A DNA stretch of 64,000 nucleotides from Methylobacterium iners (lineage in GTDB: Bacteria; Pseudomonadota; Alphaproteobacteria; Rhizobiales; Beijerinckiaceae), in contig NZ_BPQP01000038.1 in NCBI RefSeq assembly GCF_022179305.1, forward strand, positions 24,902-88,901, given 5' to 3'. The first letter of the stretch is position 1; every line of letters begins with the position of its first letter. The notes under the pieces are model-generated. The model was given only the letters and a program-made list of their open reading frames with translations, was not told the origin of the DNA and ran no database searches. Of the stretch, positions 1 through 11,977 are shown in pieces. The position numbers and the translations under genes were made by a program.

Positions 1-1495
1 ACTCGACGATGCCGACGCTGACGCCGATCGTGATGTGATGCCCGTCGATGTCGAAGGGGCGGTTGAGCACGTCAATCACCCGCTCGGCCAGCGTTCGAGC
101 ATCCTCGCCGCGCGTCCGGCCCCGGTGGATGATGGCGAACTCATCCCCGCCGAGGCGGACGACGATGCCACCCTCGCCGACGATGCCGACGAGCCGCGTC
201 GCGGCCTCGCGCAGCAGCTCGTCGCCGACGGGGTGGCCGAGGGTGTCGTTCACGCTCTTGAAGCGATCGAGATCGAGGCAGAGGACGGACAGCACGCTGT
301 CCGGGTGCTTCTCCGGCGTTTCCGCCTGCAAGTGCTCGCGGAACATGACGCGGTTGGGCAGCCCGGTGAGCGCATCATGCCGGACCATGTGGGAAAGGTC
401 GGCCGCCGCGCGCTGCCGCTCGGTGATGTCCTCGTAGGTCACGACGCGGCCCCCGCCGGCCATCGCCTCCTCCGACACCTCTATGGTGCGGCCATCCTTC
501 AGGAGGCAGGTATAGGTGGCGGACTCGGCCTCGCTCCCAGGATCGGAGCCGCCGGGCGGGCGGACGGCCGCCTGCTCCATCAGATCGTCGACGGCCTCCT
601 CGGTCTCGAACATCTCCGAGAAGCGCCGGTTCTGGACGACGAGCGCGTCGTTGGCGTCGAACATGCGCAGGCCGAGCGTCATGTGGTCGAGCGCCGTCTC
701 GAAACGGGCGTTCTGCGCCGCGATCGCGACGTCATGGCTGGATGCCTGCTGGGCCATCAGCTGCTCGATGAAGCCGATCTTCTCCCGGATGCTCGCCTGC
801 ATCGTCGCGAGCGCCTTGAGCAGGGTCCCCGTTTCGCCGGAGCCCTGGGCGTCGATCGCATTGTCGAGCTTCCCCGACGCGATGGCGCTCGCCACCGTCA
901 CGGCCTTACGGATCGAGGGAACGATCGCGCCGCTCAGCGTCAGCGTGATGATCAGGGCAATGACCACCGAGCCGAGCATCGCCGCGTAGGTCGCCAGGCG
1001 GGTGTCGCGGACCATGTCCTCCGCCGCGCGGCGCAGCCGGAACCCGTCGCTGGCATAGACGCCGACCGCCAAGTCGAAGGTGTGCTCGATCGGCTGGAAC
1101 GCAGAGCGGGTCGCCGGCTCCGCCGCGTTCCTCAGGGAGTCCTGCAATCGCAGGAGGGAGGTCCGCAGACGCCCGGCGAGCTCCTCCCCCTTCGGAGACA
1201 TCGCTCGCTCGCGGGCGACCTCCAGGGCATCTAGGGCCGACCCGATCTGGTCGACGAAGATGGCGTTGTTCTTCTCGCCGGCCGCGATGTCGCGAGAGAT
1301 GCCGAGGATGATCGACTGCGCCGAGCGCAGGTAGTTCATCGATTGGAAGGCGTCGTCGTAGATGCCCAGCGCCGTCTGGCTCAGCTTGGTCTGCGTGCCC
1401 TGCGAGAGGAAGCCGACGAGCACGGTCACGAGCGTGAGGCTGATGCACCCGAGAAAGATGCGGGTGCGGATCGACATCATCCATGCCGACGTCAC
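1..1495 (-). CDS. Membrane sensor diguanylate cyclase (GGDEF), C-terminus beyond window
   Basis: The reading frame is open to the window edge, so the C-terminus is missing. It begins at GTG (VTSAWMMSIRT) after a GGAGGAG Shine-Dalgarno; ATG codons follow five and six codons later. An N-terminal membrane segment is followed by a roughly 130-residue helical periplasmic region, a second membrane segment, a HAMP-like linker, a PAS-like domain starting near NARFETALDHM, and a GGDEF domain with an intact RLGGDEFA active-site motif and the usual DALTGLPNR entry. Family knowledge: GGDEF domains make cyclic di-GMP, and proteins of this architecture often continue into an EAL phosphodiesterase domain, which cannot be judged here. 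The GGDEF call is firm; the ligand is unknown. Confidence 0.85.
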   Translation of the reverse strand, partial: MTSAWMMSIRTRIFLGCISLTLVTVLVGFLSQGTQTKLSQTALGIYDDAFQSMNYLRSAQSIILGISRDIAAGEKNNAIFVDQIGSALDALEVARERAMSPKGEELAGRLRTSLLRLQDSLRNAAEPATRSAFQPIEHTFDLAVGVYASDGFRLRRAAEDMVRDTRLATYAAMLGSVVIALIITLTLSGAIVPSIRKAVTVASAIASGKLDNAIDAQGSGETGTLLKALATMQASIREKIGFIEQLMAQQASSHDVAIAAQNARFETALDHMTLGLRMFDANDALVVQNRRFSEMFETEEAVDDLMEQAAVRPPGGSDPGSEAESATYTCLLKDGRTIEVSEEAMAGGGRVVTYEDITERQRAAADLSHMVRHDALTGLPNRVMFREHLQAETPEKHPDSVLSVLCLDLDRFKSVNDTLGHPVGDELLREAATRLVGIVGEGGIVVRLGGDEFAIIHRGRTRGEDARTLAERVIDVLNRPFDIDGHHITIGVSVGIVE

Positions 1496-1739
1496 CGTGC
1501 ACTCCTCCTACCGTGTAGCTGGAGGAGCCGGCCGGTTCTCTCAGGTCTGACGCATTCGTCCGGCATCGAGGCTGACGTGAGGGCAGGGCGCCCGATCAGA
1601 CGTCATCTACGCCGACATCCTTGAGGATTCATTTCGCGACCGGCTTCGGGCACGCTGCCTCGCGCGCCAGGGGTGGCCCGGATCCGCCCCACGGTCTCAA
1701 GGGACCGAAAGGCCCGATCCGGGCCGACCGGACTCCCGA

Positions 1740-2159
1740 TCAGTCCTTGAGATCGGCCGGCACCTTGCCGCCGTTCTCCTCGAGCTTCTTGATCACCTGC
1801 TTGTGCAGCCAGACGTTCATCGAGGCGGAATCGTTCTTGTCGCCGGTGTAGTGGAGCTCGTCGGCCAGCGCCTTGCGGGCGGTGAGGCTCGAATCGATGT
1901 CGAGGAGCTTCATCAGGTCGACGATGGAGGTGCGCCAGTTCAGCTGCTGCGGGTTCTTCTCGGCCATGCCGTTGAGCACGGCCTCGACGTCGACGGGTCC
2001 GCCCGAGGCCGAGCCGCCAGTGCCGCCGCTCGTCGGCGTCGCCTGCGAGGCGCCTCCGCCCGTGGAGGGCTGGGCCTCCGTCGAGGAGGGTTTTGCCTGG
2101 GCCTCGGAGCTCCCGAAGGGATTCAGGATCTTGCTGACGATGCTGCCGAGAAAGCTCAT
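1740..2159 (-). CDS. DUF3597 domain-containing protein
   Basis: This 139-residue protein has a short N-terminus (MSFLGSIVSKILNPFG), a low-complexity Ser/Gly/Thr/Pro linker at about residues 20-55, and a C-terminal helical domain from VDVEAVLNGMAEKNP to KVPADLKD. The C-terminal part matches the pattern of the DUF3597 family (NWRTSIVDLMKLLDIDSS, ELHYTGD, MNVWLHKQVIKKL). No enzymatic function is known for the family. It stands alone between the GGDEF gene and the ABC transporter, transcribed away from the latter. No signal peptide or membrane segment is evident. Confidence 0.75.
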   Translation of the reverse strand: MSFLGSIVSKILNPFGSSEAQAKPSSTEAQPSTGGGASQATPTSGGTGGSASGGPVDVEAVLNGMAEKNPQQLNWRTSIVDLMKLLDIDSSLTARKALADELHYTGDKNDSASMNVWLHKQVIKKLEENGGKVPADLKD

Positions 2160-2488
2160 GGCGCGTTCCTTCTTCTTCGCCGCGGACCGATCTGCCGCGG
2201 CGCGGTGACAACGAACCTTCGCTGGGCTCGTTCCCGACGGGCCCGCAAGCGCCCTTCCGGCACGGCGCCGCCAGGATCGGGCTCACCATCGATCGCGCAC
2301 AGCGGTCCGGCTCGAAACGCAGATGCCGGCCGGACGGCTCGCAGGAGAGGAAAATTCTCTTTCCCGCGGTCGATGGCCGGGTTGGACGAGACAATCTTGC
2401 GCCCGTCCGATGCCTATGCGATGGCGCCCGGCGACGCGGCCTCCAACGCGACCCGCGCCAACCTGCCCAGACCTGGAACCGCAAGCCG
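2160..2488. other. Intergenic region between DUF3597 gene and ABC importer
   Basis: This stretch separates two divergent genes and should hold both promoters. I see no riboswitch consensus, no convincing -35/-10 pair and no RNA gene. The only notable element is an A/T-richer patch around 2350-2370 (gaggaaaattctctttcccg). Confidence 0.4.
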
Positions 2489-3511
2489 ATGCGCACGCCG
2501 CTCTCCGTCCTCGCGACGCTCCTGACCGCCTGCGCGGGGCTCCTCCTTGCCGGCCCCGCGGCGGCCCAGACCATTCCGGTGCGCATCGGCGTCATCCCGG
2601 TGATCGGCGCGGCCCCGATCTTCGTGGCGAACGGCGAGGGCTGGCTCAAGGAAGCGGGGCTCAACCCCACCTTCACCACCTTCGAGTCCGGGCCGAACAT
2701 GATCCAGGCGCTGGCGTCGGGCACCATCGACGTCTACGTCGCCGGCATCGCACCGCTGGCGGTGGCCCGCACCAAGGGCATCGACGTGCGTGTGGTGGCC
2801 GCGACGGCGATCGAGGAGATGGTCTTCGTCGCCGGCCCCAAGCTCGCCCCCTACTTCGCCGACGGGGCCGACAAGGCCAAGGCCTTCGAGCTCTTCCGCG
2901 CCAAGGAGGGCCGGGCCGCGCGGCTCGCCACGCAGCCGCCCGGCTCCGTACCCAACACCACCCTGCAGCACTGGCTCTGGCAGGTGGCGAAGACCGAGAA
3001 GGCCAATGCCGAGGTGGTGTCGATGGGCATCGACGCGACGCAGCAGGCGGTGCTCGCCGGCGCCGTCGACGGCGCCTCGATCCGCGAGCCGGCGCTCACC
3101 ATCGTTCAGGGCCGCAACCCCGCCATCAAGCTGATCGCGACGGGCGGCGAGATGTTCCCCGACCAGCCGGGTACCGTCGTCGGCGTCTACGGCGCCTTCG
3201 CCGACAAGAACCCCGCCGGCGTCGAGGGTCTCGTCAAGGCGCTGGTCCGCGCCTCGGACCTCCTGAAATCCGATCCCGCCCGGGCCGCCGGCCCGGTCGA
3301 GGCGGCGCTGGGCAAGGGCATCACGGACATCGCCACGATTCAGAAGGCCCTGACCTCGCCGGCCGCCAAGTTCACCGCCGACCCCCGCGTGATCATCGAC
3401 GCGACCAAGAAGATGCAGGCGTATCAGGTCTCGATCGGCACCCTCGACAAGGACGTGCCCATCGAGGGGCTGTTCGATTCCCGCTACTACGAGAAGGCGG
3501 TGGCGCGCTGA
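2489..3511 (+). CDS. ABC transporter substrate-binding protein, NitT/TauT (SsuA/NMT1-like) type
   Basis: A 340-residue periplasmic binding protein. It has a typical signal peptide (Lys/Arg-poor n-region, hydrophobic ATLLTACAGLLLAG, AxA cleavage near GPAAAQ) followed by a type II solute-binding fold characteristic of the SsuA/TauA/THI5-like family: an initial beta strand VRIGVIPVIGAAPIFVANGEGW, then GLNPTFTTFESGPNMIQALASGTIDV. The permease and ATPase genes follow directly, making a complete importer. The substrate cannot be assigned from sequence: sulfonates, taurine, nitrate, pyrimidine precursors and aromatic acids all use this family. The Shine-Dalgarno before the ATG is weak. Confidence 0.85.
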   Translation: MRTPLSVLATLLTACAGLLLAGPAAAQTIPVRIGVIPVIGAAPIFVANGEGWLKEAGLNPTFTTFESGPNMIQALASGTIDVYVAGIAPLAVARTKGIDVRVVAATAIEEMVFVAGPKLAPYFADGADKAKAFELFRAKEGRAARLATQPPGSVPNTTLQHWLWQVAKTEKANAEVVSMGIDATQQAVLAGAVDGASIREPALTIVQGRNPAIKLIATGGEMFPDQPGTVVGVYGAFADKNPAGVEGLVKALVRASDLLKSDPARAAGPVEAALGKGITDIATIQKALTSPAAKFTADPRVIIDATKKMQAYQVSIGTLDKDVPIEGLFDSRYYEKAVAR

Positions 3512-3530
3512 ACCCGCACGCACCGACCTG

Positions 3531-4283
3531 ATGCAGGCGCTCCGCTCGACCGGCCTCGCCGCCGCCGGCCTCATCGCCTTCCTGGTCTTCTGGGAGGCGA
3601 TGCCGCGTCTCGGGCTGATCAATCCCGCCTTCCTGCCGCCGCCGAGCACCATCCCGGCGGCGTTCCTGCGCGAGATCCGGCTCGGCGTCTGGACCGCGGC
3701 CGTGGCCTCGAGCCTCAGCCACTACGTGGTGGGCTTGGGCGTCGGGGCGGGCGCGGGCATCGCGCTCGGGATCGCGGGCGGGATGTCGCGCGGGTTCGAG
3801 GCGGTCACGGCCTGGATCGTCCGCCTGCTGCGGCCGATTCCCGGGCTGGCCTGGGTGCCCTTCGCGATCATCTGGTTCGGCGTGCAGCCGGAGGCGGCGG
3901 TGTTCATCATCGCCATCGGCGTGTTCTGGATCGTGTTCTTCGCGACGCAAGGCGCGGTGCGCGGCGTCGACCGCGACCTCATCGAGGTGGCCCAGGCCTT
4001 CGGCTTCCGCTCAGGTCCGGCACGGCTGACGAAGATCCTGCTGCCGGCCGCGACGCCGGGCATCCTCGTCGGCCTGCGCACGGCGCTGGGCCAGGCCTGG
4101 ATGGCCGTGGTCGCGGCCGAGATCTTCGGCGTGCCCGGCGTCGGCGCGCGCATGATGCAGGCCTCGAGCCTGCTCTCGACCGACGTGGTGGTGGTCTACA
4201 TGCTGACCATGGCGGCGCTCTACGGGCTGTTCGATTCCGCCTTCGTCGCCCTTCAGGGTTGGCTCCTGCGGTGGCGCGCCTGA
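3531..4283 (+). CDS. ABC transporter permease, NitT/TauT (SsuC-like) type
   Basis: A 250-residue inner-membrane permease with about six hydrophobic segments. It carries the BPD-transport EAA-loop signature (EVAQAFGFRSGPARLTKILLP, A-x-x-x-G pattern) that docks on the ATPase. It starts 19 bases after the binding-protein gene, and its stop overlaps the start of the ATPase gene (TGATG), so the three are one operon and probably translationally coupled. It forms a homodimeric channel for the substrate delivered by the upstream binding protein. Family assignment is strong; substrate unknown. Confidence 0.87.
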   Translation: MQALRSTGLAAAGLIAFLVFWEAMPRLGLINPAFLPPPSTIPAAFLREIRLGVWTAAVASSLSHYVVGLGVGAGAGIALGIAGGMSRGFEAVTAWIVRLLRPIPGLAWVPFAIIWFGVQPEAAVFIIAIGVFWIVFFATQGAVRGVDRDLIEVAQAFGFRSGPARLTKILLPAATPGILVGLRTALGQAWMAVVAAEIFGVPGVGARMMQASSLLSTDVVVVYMLTMAALYGLFDSAFVALQGWLLRWRA

Positions 4284-5041
4284 TGGACGAGGCGATCATC
4301 GACATCCGGTCCTTGAGTCTCGCTTACGAGCGGGAGGGCCGGCGCAACGAGATCCTGGCGGACCTCGACCTCAGGATCGCCCGCGGCGAGTTCGTGGTGA
4401 TCGTGGGCGAATCTGGGGTGGGCAAGTCCACGGTGCTGCGCGTGCTGATCGGGCTCGCCAGGCCGAGTGCGGGAACCGTGCGGCTCGCGACGCGCGCCGG
4501 CTGCCGGACGCCGATGGCCCTCGTCTTCCAGGATGCGCGGCTCCTCCCCTGGCGACGGGTGATCGCCAACGTCGCCTTCGGCCTCGAGGGCAGCGGCTTG
4601 TCCCGGGCGCAGCGCCGCGCGAAGGCCGCGGAGATGCTGGCCCTCGTCGGCCTCGCCGATTACGGCCACCGCTGGCCCCACCAGCTCTCCGGCGGGCAGA
4701 GGCAGCGGGTGGCGATCGCCCGCGCGCTTGCCGTCGATCCCGACGTGCTCCTGATGGATGAGCCCTTCTCGGCGCTGGACAGCTTCACCCGCGAAGGATT
4801 GCAGGACGAGCTGCAGCGCATCCAGGCGGCGACCGGCAAGACCATCCTCTTCGTCACGCACGACATCGACGAGGCGGTGACGCTGGCCGACCGCGTCGTC
4901 GTGCTCGCCGGCAGCCCCGGCCGGGTGGCGGCCGAGATGGCGGTCACGGTGCCCCGTCCCCGCCGGCGGCGCGACGCGGCGCTCGCCGAATCCGCCCGCC
5001 AGTTGCGAGCCGAGCTGTCGCGACGCTCGGCCGAGCTCTAG
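4283..5041 (+). CDS. ABC transporter ATP-binding protein, NitT/TauT (SsuB-like) type
   Basis: A 252-residue ATPase with Walker A (GESGVGKST), the Q-loop region (ALVFQDARLLPW), ABC signature (LSGGQRQR), Walker B (VLLMDEPFSALD) and switch histidine (FVTHDIDEA). The LPWRRVIANVAFGLE stretch after the Q-loop is typical of SsuB/TauB proteins. I chose the ATG that overlaps the permease stop codon; an in-frame TTG 24 bases upstream would give eight extra residues and is less likely. It powers the importer encoded by the two genes before it and ends just before the convergent hybrid kinase gene. Confidence 0.9.
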   Translation: MDEAIIDIRSLSLAYEREGRRNEILADLDLRIARGEFVVIVGESGVGKSTVLRVLIGLARPSAGTVRLATRAGCRTPMALVFQDARLLPWRRVIANVAFGLEGSGLSRAQRRAKAAEMLALVGLADYGHRWPHQLSGGQRQRVAIARALAVDPDVLLMDEPFSALDSFTREGLQDELQRIQAATGKTILFVTHDIDEAVTLADRVVVLAGSPGRVAAEMAVTVPRPRRRRDAALAESARQLRAELSRRSAEL

Positions 5042-5055
5042 CCCGGCACTCCGCG

Positions 5056-6923
5056 TCAGATCCGCGGATCCTGGGCGATCAGCCGCGACACCTTCGCCGC
5101 GAGATCGGCCGACTCGAACGGCTTGGCCAGCACCGGCAGGCCGTCGGGGATCGGGATGGCCTCGGCGTGGCCGGTGAGGATGAGCACGGGCAGGCCGGTC
5201 CAGCGCCCGCGGACCGCCTCCGCGAGCTCGACGCCGGTCATCCCCGGCATCGCCAGATCGGCGACGACGAGGTCGAAGCGACGCCCCTCCAGGAGCGAGA
5301 GCGCTCCGGGCCCATCCGGGGCCTCGGTCGTCCGGTAACCGAATCCGCTCAGGAACGAGGCGGTGACGTGCCGGACCCCGGGATCGTCGTCGACCACGAG
5401 GATCTCGGCGTTCTCCCCTGGAGCGACCGCTTCCGCCTTGTCCTTCGGCGCCTCGGCCACCGCCGCGGCGCAGCGGGGCAGGAACAGCTCGACCGTGGTG
5501 CCCTGTCCGACCTCGCTCGCGATGCGCAGCCGCCCCTTCGATTGCTGCGCGAGGCCGAACACCATGGCGAGGCCGAGGCCGGTGCCCTGGCCCAGCGACT
5601 TCGTGGTGAAGAAGGGCTCCACCACGCGCTGCAGAAGCTCCGGCGGGATGCCGACCCCCGTGTCGGACACGGTGATGACGACGTACTCACCCGCCGACAG
5701 ATCGGAGTCGTCGGCCACGGCCTCGATCCGCGTCGCCAGGGTGATGGCGCCGCCGTCGGGCATCGCGTCGCGGGCGTTGATGCAGAGATTGAGGATCGCG
5801 AGTTCGAGCTCATCGGGGTCGACGAGGGCCGCGGGACCTGTCGGATCGAGGGTATGGGCGACCGAGACGAGGCCGCCGAGGCTGCCGCCGATGAGCTCCC
5901 CCATGCCGGCGATCAGCCCGTTCACGTCGACGGCACGCGAGCGCAGGTCGCGGGCGCGGCTGAAGCTGAGGAGACGCTTGGTCAGCGAGGCGCCGCGCCG
6001 GGCTGCCTGGGCGGCGTTGTCGACGAGCCTCACGACGCGCGGCTGCTCGGCGACCTTGGGCGCGACGAGTTCGAGGTTGCCGAGGATCGCAGTGAGGAGA
6101 TTGTTGAAATCGTGCGCGATGCCTCCGGCCAGCGTGCCGAGGGCCTGCATCTTGTCGGATTGGCGCAGGCGCGCCTCCAGGGCCTTCTGCTCCGTGATGT
6201 CCCGCTCGATGACCGCCAGATGGGTGATCTCGCCCGATCCGCCCTGGATCGGCACGCGCACGACGTGGCTCCAGCGCTCGGCGCCGGGATTGCCCAGCGC
6301 GGCGACGGTGTCGGACGGCGTGCCCGAGGCGCGGACCGCCGCCTCGGCCTCCAGGTTCGTCGCGGCCTGCGCGCCGACGAGCTCCTCCTCCGTCCGTCCC
6401 AGGCATTCCGGAACCGTGAGGCCGAGGCGGCCCGCTTTCCGCGCGTTGAGGCGAAGGAAGCGTCCCTCCGCGTCCTTGAAGGCGATGGCGTCCTCGGCAT
6501 GGTCGAGGAGGCCCATCAGGAGCGCGCGCTCGGTCGCGAGGTCACGCCCGAGGCGGTGACGCTCGAAGGCGTTGCGCACCGTGCTGCGCAGGAGGCTCGC
6601 ATCCCAGGGCTTGGTGACGTAGCCGGTGATGCCGCCGCGGTTGAGCGCCGCGATCACGGCGCTGATGTCGGCGTAGCCCGTGAGCAGAATCGCCCGGGCA
6701 TCGTGGAAGGCGCGCGCCTCGGCGAGCAGCGCGTCGCCGGTCATGCCCGGCATGCGCTGGTCGGAGACGATGACCGCGATGTCGGGCTCGGACCTCAGGA
6801 TGGCCAGGGCCTCGGCCGGCTTCGTCGTGGCGAGGACGCGGTACTCATCCTCGAAGAGGTCTTCGAGGGCGATGAGGATGTCCGGCTCGTCGTCGACGGC
6901 CAGGATGGTGCCTCTGGCCATGC

Positions 6924-6927
<4 letters not shown>
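5056..6927 (-). CDS. Hybrid histidine kinase, REC-PAS-HisKA-HATPase-REC
   Basis: A 623-residue soluble kinase with no membrane segment. Order: N-terminal receiver (residues about 6-125, phospho-acceptor Asp in VIVSDQRMPGMTGD), PAS domain with PAC tail (about 135-250), DHp with the phospho-His in GGIAHDFNNLLTAI, HATPase (N box NLCINARDAM, G1 DTGVGIP, G2 GQGTGLGLAMV), and a C-terminal receiver (about 505-615, Asp in LVVADLAMPGMTG). It is the last gene of the chemosensory operon and overlaps the preceding kinase gene by 4 bases (ATGA). Inference: it sits downstream of the CheA-REC or REC-REC kinase in a phosphorelay. No DNA-binding or GGDEF output is present. Confidence 0.88.
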
Positions 6928-8653
<1,726 letters not shown>

Positions 8654-8657
<4 letters not shown>

Positions 8658-9748
8658 CCCGCCTGCTCCGGGGCCGCGATACGTTCGAGCTGCGCCGCGA
8701 TCCTGTCGAGGGGCAGCACGCTGCCCGCGGCCGACAGGCGAATCGCGGCCGCCGGCATCCCGAAGACGACGGCCGTGCTCTCGTCCTCCGCGATCGTCAC
8801 CGCGCCGGCCCGGCGCATCTCGAGGAGGCCTGCCGCGCCGTCCTCTCCCATCCCGGTGAGCAGGACCCCGACGCCGCCCCCGCCGGCCTGCCGGGCGAGC
8901 GAGCTGAACAGGACGGTCGCCGCCGGCCGCTGCCCGCCGACGGGCGGGGCATCGCTGACGCGCAGGATGCCGCCCGCGCCCAGTTCGAGGTGCCTGTCGC
9001 CCGGCGCAACGTAGACCCGACCCGCTTCCGCGAGCTCGCCCGCTCGCGCCAGCGCCACCGGCAGGGTCACGACCCCGTTCAGCCAGGAGGCGAAACCCTC
9101 CATGAAGGCGGCGCCCATGTGCTGCACGACGAGGATCGGCAGGGGAAAATCCGCCGGCAGACCGCCGATGACGCGCGCCAGCGCCGGCGGGCCGCCCGTC
9201 GAGGCGGCGACCGCGAGGAATTTGGGGGCCGCGCCTCCCACCGTCGGCAAACCCGTGCGCGGGGGAAGGAACGCGGATCGCTCGGACCAGGAGGTCCCGA
9301 TCGGCCGCCGCCGGATCACGGGCACCTCGGCCATGATGCGAAGCTGCGTGCAGATCTCGCTCGCGATTCCCTCGTAGCCGGCATGGGTCGTCGCCACGGG
9401 CTTCTCGACCACCGACAGCGCGCCCGCCCGCAGCGCGTTCATCGAGATCTTGAGGGAGGAATCCTCCACCGAATCGGCGATCACCACGATGGGCGTCGGC
9501 CTGTCGGCCATGATCCGGCGCGTCGTCTCCAGCCCGTCGATGCCGGGCAGCCGGATGTCCATGGAGATGACGTCGGGCGCAGCTGTGGCCAGCGCCGCCA
9601 GCGCCTCCTCCCCGGAGCCGACCGCGGCGACCAGTTCGAGCCGGGGGTCGCGGGACACGATGTGGGTCAGGAGGTGGCGCACGACGAGGGAATCCTCGAC
9701 GAGCATCACCCTGACCCTCTTCGCCCCCGTGCCTGCGGTCTCGCTCAA
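8654..9748 (-). CDS. cheB: Chemotaxis response regulator protein-glutamate methylesterase
   Basis: A 364-residue CheB. The N-terminal receiver has its Asp in VISMDIRLPGIDG. The C-terminal methylesterase domain has the catalytic triad in recognisable context: Ser in VAASTGGP, His in VVQHMGAAFMEGF and Asp in TGMGEDGAAG. It removes methyl groups (and deamidates Gln) from the MCP encoded in the same operon, giving adaptation feedback after phosphorylation by CheA. It overlaps cheA upstream and the REC-REC kinase downstream by 4 bases each, implying coupled translation. Length is normal. Confidence 0.93.
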
Positions 9749-11952
9749 AGCAATTGTCCGATGGTGTCGAGGAGTTGGCGCTGATCGAAGGTCTGCTTGG
9801 TCAGGTAGGCATCCGCGCCGAGGGCGAGGCCGCGCGCGACGTCCTCGGCGTCGCCCCGCGAGGTCATCAGGATCACGGGCAGCCGCGCGAAGGCCGCCTC
9901 GGCCCGCAGGGCCTCGACGAGGCCGAACCCGTCAAGGCGCGGCATCTCGACGTCGGCCACCACGAGGTCAACAGGCTCGATCCCGGCGCGCAGGCGGTCG
10001 AGGGCATCCTGGCCGTCGACGCAGACGACGACACGGTAGCCCGCGGCCTCCAAGATCCCCTTCTCCAAGGTCCGCGTGGTGATGGAATCGTCAACGACGA
10101 GAATCGTCGAACGTCGCGCCGGCGCGGTCGTTCCCCAGGTTTCACTGCGTAGCTCCGCCGCGGGAGCCGCGCCCTCGGCCGCGCGCTCGATGACGCCGTC
10201 CGGATCGAGGACGAGGCAGGGCGTGTCCTCGCCCAGGATCACCGTCCCGGCGATCAGGCGAGGATCGGCGCCGATCGGCGGCGGCGGGAGCACGAGGAGG
10301 GTGTGCACGTCCTGCAACCGGTCGACGGCGAGCACGCAGCGCCGCCCGCCCGCCCGCACCAGCACGCCGACCACGATGCCGTCGGTGGCGGGCACGCTCG
10401 CCCCGTCTCTCCCGATCAGATGGCCGAGTTCGATGACGGGAAGCGTTTCGGTTGCCTCGCCCGTGGCGCCCAGCCGGACGACGCGCCGTCCCATCACGAC
10501 CTCGACGTCCGCTTCCCGGAGCCGCAACAGGCGTTCGGCGGCGCCGCTCGGGAGGGCGTAGGTCGCGGCTCCGGCCTCGACGAGGAGCATGCTGCGGCGG
10601 GCCGCCGAGAGCGGCAGGATCATCTCCAGGGAGGTGCCCCAGGGTTGGCGCGGTGCGAGCCGGACGCTGCCGCCGAGCTTCCGCACGGCCTCCGCGACGA
10701 CGGCCAGGCCGATGCCGCGGCCGGACAGGGTGTCGATCGTCGGCGCGGTCGAGAAGCCGGGCTCGAAGACGAGGGCGAGCAGGCGCTCGGAATCGGTTGC
10801 TTCGCCCGGGGCGAGGAGGTTGCGGCGGCGCGCCGAGGCCTCGATGGCGGCGAGGTCCGGCCCCCGGCCGTCGTCCTGCACGGTGAGCCTCAATCGTCCG
10901 CCCCGGACCGCGACGTCGAGGCTGATCGACAGGGCGGGGGGCTTGCCCTGACGGCGGCGTGACTCGGGCGGCTCGGCCCCGTGGCTGAGGGCGTTGCGCA
11001 GCGCGTGCAGGACGGGGTCCTTGAGGACCTGAAGGGTGCCGCGATCGACGGGCAGATCGAGGCCGCGAAGGGCGATATCGATCTCCCGGCCCTCGTCGCG
11101 CGCCATCTCGCGCAAGGCTCTGGCGAAGCCGCCGAACGCCGTCTCGACCGGAACGAGGGCCAGCCGCTCGGCCTCGCCGCGAACCCGCGAGACGGCCCCA
11201 TCGATGGCCGCAGCCGTCCCGGCACGGGTCCGCGCCAGTTCGACGGCGTCCCGCGCGAGGGCGAGCAGGCCCGTCTCGAACGCGCGCAGGTCTGCGCTCG
11301 TCACGGCCTTGGGCTGGCGCTTGCCCGTCTGCCCGCCGTTATCTCCGCGCAGGCGCTCCACGCTCCGGGCGAGGTCGCGGGCGCTCGCAGAGATCCGGGC
11401 GAGGCCCTCGGCGACGGTGCTCTCACCGCCGAGGGCGCTCGCCAACTCGTGCGTCGCGCGGGTGAGCGCCTCGACGGCGTCGGCCGGTACCCGAAGGAGC
11501 TGGGAAGCCTCGGGCGGAGGCTCGGGCTGGGGGGGCGCTGCGTCCCCCGGGCGATCCCTCTGCACCGGCGCAGGGGCGCTCCGCTGCGCCGCGCCGCCAT
11601 CGCGGTCATCGAGGCTCGCCAGGGCATCCTCCGTCTCGTCCCCGGACGCGCCGCCGGAGGCGTGGGTCTCGATCCGATCGAGAGCGAGGTGGACGGCCGC
11701 CGTGGTCTCGCGGTCGAGGGCCGCCGTGCCGCTCGCGATCCGCTCGAACAGCGATTCCAGCCGGTGGGCGATCGCCTCGATCCGCGGCAGGTCGACCGCC
11801 CGGGCCGCGCCCTTGAGGCTGTGCGCCCGGCGGAAGATGTCTCCCCAATCCGGCGGACGGCCCTCGCCGCCGGCGAGCGCGGCGCGGATCGCATCGACGT
11901 GCTCGCGGTATTCGATCGCGAAGGCGGCGAGGAGCTGCTGGCGAATATCCAC
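9745..11952 (-). CDS. cheA: Chemotaxis histidine kinase CheA with fused C-terminal receiver
   Basis: A 735-residue kinase. The Hpt domain is at the N-terminus with phospho-His at about residue 44 (RRAHSLKGAARAV). A long Pro/Glu/Ala-rich linker and a dimerisation region follow. The HATPase has N box HALRNALSHGAEPP and GRGIGLAVVAEAV. A CheW-like domain (about 480-600) comes next, then a receiver (about 615-735, Asp in LVVADVEMPRLDG). A dedicated P2 domain is not evident. CheA-REC fusions are typical of Wsp, Frz and Che3-type alternative chemosensory systems rather than flagellar taxis. It overlaps cheB by 4 bases. Confidence 0.92.
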   Translation of the reverse strand: MDIRQQLLAAFAIEYREHVDAIRAALAGGEGRPPDWGDIFRRAHSLKGAARAVDLPRIEAIAHRLESLFERIASGTAALDRETTAAVHLALDRIETHASGGASGDETEDALASLDDRDGGAAQRSAPAPVQRDRPGDAAPPQPEPPPEASQLLRVPADAVEALTRATHELASALGGESTVAEGLARISASARDLARSVERLRGDNGGQTGKRQPKAVTSADLRAFETGLLALARDAVELARTRAGTAAAIDGAVSRVRGEAERLALVPVETAFGGFARALREMARDEGREIDIALRGLDLPVDRGTLQVLKDPVLHALRNALSHGAEPPESRRRQGKPPALSISLDVAVRGGRLRLTVQDDGRGPDLAAIEASARRRNLLAPGEATDSERLLALVFEPGFSTAPTIDTLSGRGIGLAVVAEAVRKLGGSVRLAPRQPWGTSLEMILPLSAARRSMLLVEAGAATYALPSGAAERLLRLREADVEVVMGRRVVRLGATGEATETLPVIELGHLIGRDGASVPATDGIVVGVLVRAGGRRCVLAVDRLQDVHTLLVLPPPPIGADPRLIAGTVILGEDTPCLVLDPDGVIERAAEGAAPAAELRSETWGTTAPARRSTILVVDDSITTRTLEKGILEAAGYRVVVCVDGQDALDRLRAGIEPVDLVVADVEMPRLDGFGLVEALRAEAAFARLPVILMTSRGDAEDVARGLALGADAYLTKQTFDQRQLLDTIGQLL

Positions 11953-11977
11953 CGTCTCGGACCGCCCCGACCCCGGC

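Noticed and set aside
2160-2488. Riboswitch controlling the ABC importer (TPP or guanidine type)
   Set aside because: No CTGAGA-type TPP core and no paired ACGR hairpins were found; the leader shows no recognisable aptamer.
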